Source: Prevotellaceae bacterium
GTDB taxonomy: Bacteria > Bacteroidota > Bacteroidia > Bacteroidales > UBA932
Assembly (NCBI GenBank): GCA_031285695.1
Contig: JAITVR010000140.1
Coordinates: forward strand, 1-8,499
DNA length: 8,499 nt
Direction: 5' to 3'
The notes beneath the pieces are model-generated. The model worked only from the letters and a program-made list of their open reading frames with translations, had not been told where the DNA came from and searched no databases. Position numbers and translations under genes: made by a program. Below, one piece after another: positions 6,203 to 8,499 of the stretch. Position 1 is the first letter of the stretch. Every line of letters starts with the position of its first letter.

Positions 6203-6268
6203 TGTCATTCCGCGCTTGACGCGGAATCCCCTAATCGAAGGCGATTGCGGGTCAAGCCCGCAATGACA
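6203..6268. repeat. Composite palindromic repeat, TCATTCCGCG / CCCGCAATGACA type
   Basis: Two hairpin units side by side: TTCCGCG-CTTGA-CGCGGAA (6208-6226) and ATTGCGGG-TCAAG-CCCGCAAT (6244-6264). The whole is bounded by TGTCATT and AATGACA, an inverted pair. Repeats of this style are widespread in bacterial intergenic DNA. Here the element lies between the predicted aroB promoter and the aroB start, so it would be transcribed into the aroB 5' leader. Confidence 0.8.
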
Positions 6269-6285
6269 GCACAAATTATTTTCTG

Positions 6286-6293
6286 CAAAAGTA
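6286..6293 (-). promoter_or_regulatory. Minus-strand -7 box TACTTTTG for aroB-aroD
   Basis: The plus strand reads CAAAAGTA, that is TACTTTTG on the minus strand, an exact TAnnTTTG match. It points toward aroB, whose ATG is about 109 bases downstream. No clean -33 TTG is visible. It lies 40 bases from the outward-facing plus-strand box at 6334, so the two promoters are back to back. Confidence 0.55.
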
Positions 6294-6333
6294 GAAATTT
6301 TTATAGTTTTTTTCGCATTTCTGAAAAAAGTAT

Positions 6334-6341
6334 TACCTTTG
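6334..6341 (+). promoter_or_regulatory. Bacteroidota -7 box TACCTTTG for the pheA leader transcript
   Basis: An exact -7 consensus, identical to the boxes before rarA and the MBL hydrolase. The predicted start is a few bases downstream, which puts the leader-peptide ATG (6362) about 17 bases into the transcript. The -33 region is only a T-run (6305-6313), so this promoter may be weak or activated. Confidence 0.68.
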
Positions 6342-6361
6342 TCGAAATTATTCGTACAAAC

Positions 6362-6442
6362 ATGACTTCGCTACAACGATTTTACGCTTTTTATTTTTAC
6401 TACCAGCACGCTAAGCGGGGTTGCACGAATTCTATTATCTAA
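6362..6442 (+). CDS. Phe/Tyr-rich leader peptide of the pheA attenuator
   Basis: A 26-codon reading frame from ATG 6362 to TAA 6440-6442, shortly after a promoter and 65 bases before pheA. Residues 7-14 are FYAFYFYY: three Phe (TTT at 6380, 6389, 6395) and four Tyr (6383, 6392, 6398, 6401). The rest is unremarkable (it starts MTSLQR and ends CTNSII). Such clustering of the two end products of the downstream enzymes is the hallmark of an attenuation leader peptide. Its translation, rather than the peptide itself, is expected to matter: a ribosome slowed at uncharged tRNA-Phe or tRNA-Tyr would sit on 6380-6403 and affect the folding of RNA beyond. A longer in-frame extension upstream to 6245 is ruled out because it would begin before the promoter, inside a repeat. 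Confidence 0.85.
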   Translation: MTSLQRFYAFYFYYQHAKRGCTNSII

Positions 6443-6470
6443 ACTTAAGGTAAAAAAATGTAAATCCCGC
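6404..6470 (+). promoter_or_regulatory. Alternative RNA structures of the attenuator (protector and antiterminator)
   Basis: GCGGGGTT (6415-6422) can pair with AATCCCGC (6463-6470) over eight base pairs, one of them G-U. This takes up most of the terminator's 5' arm and so acts as an antiterminator. The same GCGGGGTT can instead pair with CAGCACGC just before it (6404-6411; imperfect hairpin, three-base loop TAA), which would free the terminator arm. A ribosome paused on the last Tyr codons (6398-6403) would cover the 5' strand of the protector hairpin. The pairings were found by eye, without folding energies. Confidence 0.65.
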
Positions 6471-6491
6471 AACTGTTTGCGGGATTTTTTT
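6462..6491 (+). terminator. Intrinsic terminator in front of pheA
   Basis: AAATCCCGCAA (6462-6472), loop CTGT, and TTGCGGGATTT (6477-6487) make a perfect 11-bp stem with a four-base loop and run into seven T residues (6485-6491). This is a textbook rho-independent terminator, placed 20 bases after the leader-peptide stop and 16 bases before the pheA ATG. There it can only act on transcription entering pheA from the leader promoter. Confidence 0.92.
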
Positions 6492-6507
6492 ATTTGCAAA
6501 AACAAAA

Positions 6508-7347
6508 ATGGACGGACAAAAACGAATAGCAATTCAGGGTGTTGCAGGCGCTTTTCACGAGGTGGCAGCGCGGCGGTTTTTTGGCGAAAACATTAGCGTA
6601 GAGGAGTGCGATACCTTTCGCATTTTGAGCCGAAAGCTGCACAACGGCGAGGTGGATTTTGCGCTCATGGCCATTGAAAATACCATTGCCGGCACGCTCA
6701 TGCCCAACTACTCGCTGGTGAGCGAATTTGGCTTGAAAATTGTGGGCGAAGTTTACCTGCACATCGAAATGCAGCTTATGGCGCTGCCCGGCGTGCAGCT
6801 GGAGCAAGTACAATTTGTGCACTCGCACCCCATTGCCATTGCGCAGTGTCGCGAGTATTTGGATACGCTGCAAAATGTGACGGTGGTGGAAAAAAACGAC
6901 ACGGCAGAGTCGGCGCAAAATATTATAAAACAAAACTTTAAAAACGTGGCGGCAATAGCGGGTGCGCAGGCTGCGCAGCTGTATGGGCTAAACGTGATTG
7001 TGCCGAATATTCATACCAACAAGCAAAATTTTACCCGCTTTTTTGTGCTTTCGCGCGAGGAAAAAATTGTTGAAAACGCCAACAAAACTTCGCTTTGCTT
7101 TGAGATAGAGCACCGCAGCGGCTCGCTTGCCGAAGTGCTGATGCTATTTGCCATAAATGGCTTGAACCTGACCAAAATTCAGTCCGTTCCGATTCTCGGA
7201 AAACCTTACCAGTACAACTTTTTCATTGACTTGGAGTGGAATGATATTGCGCTGTACCGCAGCGTAATGAAACGTTTTTCGGAAAAAGTAAGGAGCTACA
7301 CTTTGCTTGGCGAATATGAACGAAAAAGTTTACATTTAGTTGCCTAA
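6508..7347 (+). CDS. pheA: Prephenate dehydratase (monofunctional, with ACT domain)
   Basis: A 279-residue cytoplasmic enzyme converting prephenate to phenylpyruvate, the committed step to phenylalanine. The catalytic PDT domain spans about residues 6-182: IAIQGVAGAFHEVAA at the start, MAIENTIAG 54-62, HSHPIAIAQC 105-114, and the NFTRFFVL signature 174-181 with the catalytic Thr in TRF. A C-terminal ACT domain (about 194-270) contains RSGSLAEVL and NLTKIQSVPI, the equivalents of the GAL and ESRP motifs that form the Phe feedback site. There is no N-terminal chorismate mutase domain, unlike the E. coli P-protein. ATG 6508 follows an A-rich stretch and immediately precedes the conserved first strand. 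Transcription must pass the Phe/Tyr attenuator; tyrA follows after 41 bases, so the two are probably co-transcribed. Confidence 0.94.
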   Translation: MDGQKRIAIQGVAGAFHEVAARRFFGENISVEECDTFRILSRKLHNGEVDFALMAIENTIAGTLMPNYSLVSEFGLKIVGEVYLHIEMQLMALPGVQLEQVQFVHSHPIAIAQCREYLDTLQNVTVVEKNDTAESAQNIIKQNFKNVAAIAGAQAAQLYGLNVIVPNIHTNKQNFTRFFVLSREEKIVENANKTSLCFEIEHRSGSLAEVLMLFAINGLNLTKIQSVPILGKPYQYNFFIDLEWNDIALYRSVMKRFSEKVRSYTLLGEYERKSLHLVA

Positions 7348-7350
7348 ACA

Positions 7351-7380
7351 TTTTCAATTTTCAACACTCAATTTTCAATT
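7351..7380. repeat. Short AT-rich tandem-like repeat TTTTCAATTTTCAA between pheA and tyrA
   Basis: TTTTCAATTTTCAACACTCA followed by ATTTTCAATT is built from four TCAA-containing units. It leads into AGAAAAAA just before the tyrA ATG and may help keep the initiation region unstructured and A/T-rich, as favoured by Bacteroidota ribosomes. A similar doubled AATTCAAC precedes the DAHP synthase start (8342-8365). Confidence 0.45.
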
Positions 7381-7388
7381 AGAAAAAA

Positions 7389-8234
7389 ATGGTAGTTACA
7401 TTTATAGGGCTTGGTCTTATTGGCGGCTCGGTGGCTATATCGCTGCGCGGGCGCGGGTTTGCCACGCGGCTCATTGGCGTTGAATTGAACGAAGAGCACG
7501 CCAAGCAAGCGCTTGAGCTGGGTTTGGTGGACGAAGTTTTGCCGCTCAGCGAAGCCATTCCGCAGGCGGATTTGGTGGTGCTGGCCATTCCCGTCAACGC
7601 GGCGCGGGAGCTGCTGCCCGGCGCGCTCGATTTGCTCAAAAAAGAAGCCGTGCTGGTGGATATGGGCTCGACCAAAAGCGGCATTTGCGGCGTGGCGCGA
7701 ACGCTGGCGCGGCGCGGTCAGTACGTGGCTTCGCACCCTATGGCGGGCACGGAGTATTCGGGGCCAACGGCGGCAATTGATAATCTTTTTGACGGAAAAA
7801 AAGCCATTGTGTGCGAGCACACGCTCAGCTCGGATTTTGCGCTTAACCGCGTGCTGGCCATGTACCGCGCGCTCAACATGGACGTGCTTTTTTACACCAA
7901 CCCCGATGACCACGACCGGCATGTGGCCTACGTTTCGCACATTTCGCACGTGAGCTCGTTCATGCTTGGACTCACGGTTTTGGAGGTGGAAAAAAACGAA
8001 AATCACATTCTTGACCTTGCGGGAACGGGCTTTGCTTCAACGGTGCGCTTGGCAAAAAGTTCGCCCGAAACGTGGACGCCTATTTTTATACAAAACGCAA
8101 CGAGCATTTCGCATGCGCTCGAAAAGTACATCGAAAATCTTCAAATGTTTAAAAATAAAATAGACGAAAAAGATGTGGAAGGCTTGAGCAAGCTGATGGC
8201 CGAGGCGAATGAAATAGGAAAAATAATAAAGTAG
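7389..8234 (+). CDS. tyrA: Prephenate dehydrogenase
   Basis: A 281-residue cytoplasmic NAD(P)-dependent enzyme that oxidatively decarboxylates prephenate to 4-hydroxyphenylpyruvate, the tyrosine branch. The N-terminal Rossmann domain shows FIGLGLIGGS (5-14) with an acidic residue, VEL (31-33), at the end of the second strand, which suggests NAD preference. DMGSTKSGI (91-99) and SHPMAGTEYSGP (115-126, catalytic His116) form the active site. DDHDRHVAYVSHISHV (173-188) is the conserved helix with substrate-binding His residues, and ASTVRLAKSSPETW lies in the helical dimerisation domain. There is no chorismate mutase or ACT domain. The gene follows pheA in the same direction with a 41-base gap and should share the attenuator. 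Its TAG stop (8232-8234) is the first part of a dispersed repeat. Confidence 0.94.
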   Translation: MVVTFIGLGLIGGSVAISLRGRGFATRLIGVELNEEHAKQALELGLVDEVLPLSEAIPQADLVVLAIPVNAARELLPGALDLLKKEAVLVDMGSTKSGICGVARTLARRGQYVASHPMAGTEYSGPTAAIDNLFDGKKAIVCEHTLSSDFALNRVLAMYRALNMDVLFYTNPDDHDRHVAYVSHISHVSSFMLGLTVLEVEKNENHILDLAGTGFASTVRLAKSSPETWTPIFIQNATSISHALEKYIENLQMFKNKIDEKDVEGLSKLMAEANEIGKIIK

Positions 8235-8263
8235 GCAATACGCAGTTGGCAGTAAGCAGTGTG
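8230..8263. repeat. Dispersed AGTAGGCAATACGCAGT-type repeat at the tyrA 3' end
   Basis: AGTAGGCAATACGCAGTTGG then CAGTAAGCAGTGTG closely matches the copy at 4447-4480. The module begins inside the last tyrA codon and provides its TAG stop. No inverted arm is seen here. Confidence 0.75.
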
Positions 8264-8276
8264 GGTAGGCGTGGGC

Positions 8277-8308
8277 TGTCACACTGAGCCTGTCGAAGTG
8301 GTGCGGCG
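8277..8308. repeat. REP-like CTGAGCCTGTCGAAG repeat between tyrA and the DAHP synthase
   Basis: TGTCACACTGAGCCTGTCGA, then AGTGGTGCGGCG, is another copy of the unit at 3818-3848 and shares even the trailing GTGCGGCG. An internal hairpin CACT...AGTG covers most of it. Together with the previous repeat it accounts for much of the 137-base gap between two genes that are probably in one operon. Confidence 0.72.
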
Positions 8309-8371
8309 AAGATTGCTGAAAAACGCACGTAGTGTATAAAGAATTCAACTATTAAACAATTCAACAAAAAA

Positions 8372-8499
8372 ATGAAAATTGATTTAAACATCACCCCCAT
8401 CGAAAACCACCTGGAAAATCCTCGGTGGCCGCTGCTTTTGGCCGGTCCGTGCAGCGCCGAAAGCGAAGAACAAATGCTGGACACCGCGCGCCAGCTCAA
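8372..8499 (+). CDS. DAHP synthase (3-deoxy-7-phosphoheptulonate synthase), N-terminal part
   Basis: The first 42 codons of a gene that runs off the window. The protein begins MKIDLNITPIENH and contains PLLLAGPCSAESEEQML, the (A)GPCS-ES motif of the class I DAHP/KDO8P synthase fold. In this context DAHP synthase is the natural reading: it condenses phosphoenolpyruvate with erythrose 4-phosphate, step 1 of the shikimate pathway. Many Bacteroidota carry a fusion of this enzyme with a C-terminal chorismate mutase; that part is not visible, but neither PheA nor TyrA here has a mutase domain. ATG 8372 follows a run of A residues, and no promoter box is seen in the gap, so transcription from the pheA promoter is likely. 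KDO8P synthase is the less likely alternative. Confidence 0.85.
   Translation, partial: MKIDLNITPIENHLENPRWPLLLAGPCSAESEEQMLDTARQL

Noticed and set aside
6245..6442. A 65-codon frame from 6245 containing the Phe/Tyr-rich stretch
   Set aside because: It would start inside a palindromic repeat and upstream of the TACCTTTG promoter; only the part from ATG 6362 is expected to be transcribed and translated as the leader peptide.
6457..6462. A start-stop ATGTAA in the pheA leader
   Set aside because: It lies between the leader peptide stop and the terminator after an A-run; such a minimal frame is expected by chance and there is no conservation evidence.
7368..8006. A 212-codon minus-strand frame opposite tyrA
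   Set aside because: Its composition (many His, Arg, Asn) mirrors the antisense of a GC-biased gene, there is no promoter or family motif, and tyrA on the other strand is certain.
8149..8499. A 116-codon minus-strand frame at the right edge
   Set aside because: It overlaps the end of tyrA, two repeats and the start of the DAHP synthase, and shows no protein family features.

Overview
The window is chromosomal DNA of a Bacteroidota (Bacteroidetes) bacterium. Three + strand genes or leaders and one - strand gene are preceded by the Bacteroidota -7 promoter box TAnnTTTG (TACCTTTG at 439, 2645 and 6334; TACTTTTG on the minus strand at 6293-6286). Start codons are preceded by A-rich stretches rather than Shine-Dalgarno sequences. 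The proteins are ordinary chromosomal housekeeping enzymes. No transposase, phage gene, CRISPR array, tRNA or rRNA was seen. I cannot name a genus.

Layout. 2-361: 3' end of folC. 453-1736: rarA, a replication-associated AAA+ ATPase. 1824-2465: thiamine pyrophosphokinase. 2674-3804: a secreted or lipid-anchored metallo-beta-lactamase-fold hydrolase of the NAPE-PLD/UlaG type. 3805-4075: a gene-free stretch made of REP-like palindromes. 4076-4465: a small exported DUF5329-type protein. 4498-6177 (minus strand): the two-gene unit aroB-aroD. 6178-6507: a divergent regulatory region. 6508 to the end (plus strand): pheA, tyrA and the first 42 codons of a DAHP synthase.

The right half is an aromatic amino acid cluster. 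DAHP synthase (step 1), AroB (step 2) and AroD (step 3) feed the shikimate pathway; PheA and TyrA take prephenate to phenylpyruvate and 4-hydroxyphenylpyruvate. PheA and TyrA are both monofunctional, so the chorismate mutase must lie elsewhere, plausibly on the truncated DAHP synthase as in many Bacteroidota.

The most interesting element is just upstream of pheA. A promoter drives a 26-residue leader peptide containing FYAFYFYY (three Phe and four Tyr in eight codons), followed by a strong intrinsic terminator and then pheA. Upstream RNA can form a competing antiterminator with the terminator's 5' arm. This is the architecture of a ribosome-mediated transcription attenuator that would sense Phe and Tyr together and control pheA, tyrA and probably the DAHP synthase.

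The second theme is dispersed repeats. A family built on AGTAGGCAATACGCAGT sits at the 3' ends of genes and supplies stop codons to at least three of them, so two unrelated convergent genes end with the same VGNTQ tail. Two other palindromic families (CTGAGCYTGTCGAAG and TCATTGCGAG/TCATTCCGCG types) fill other gaps.
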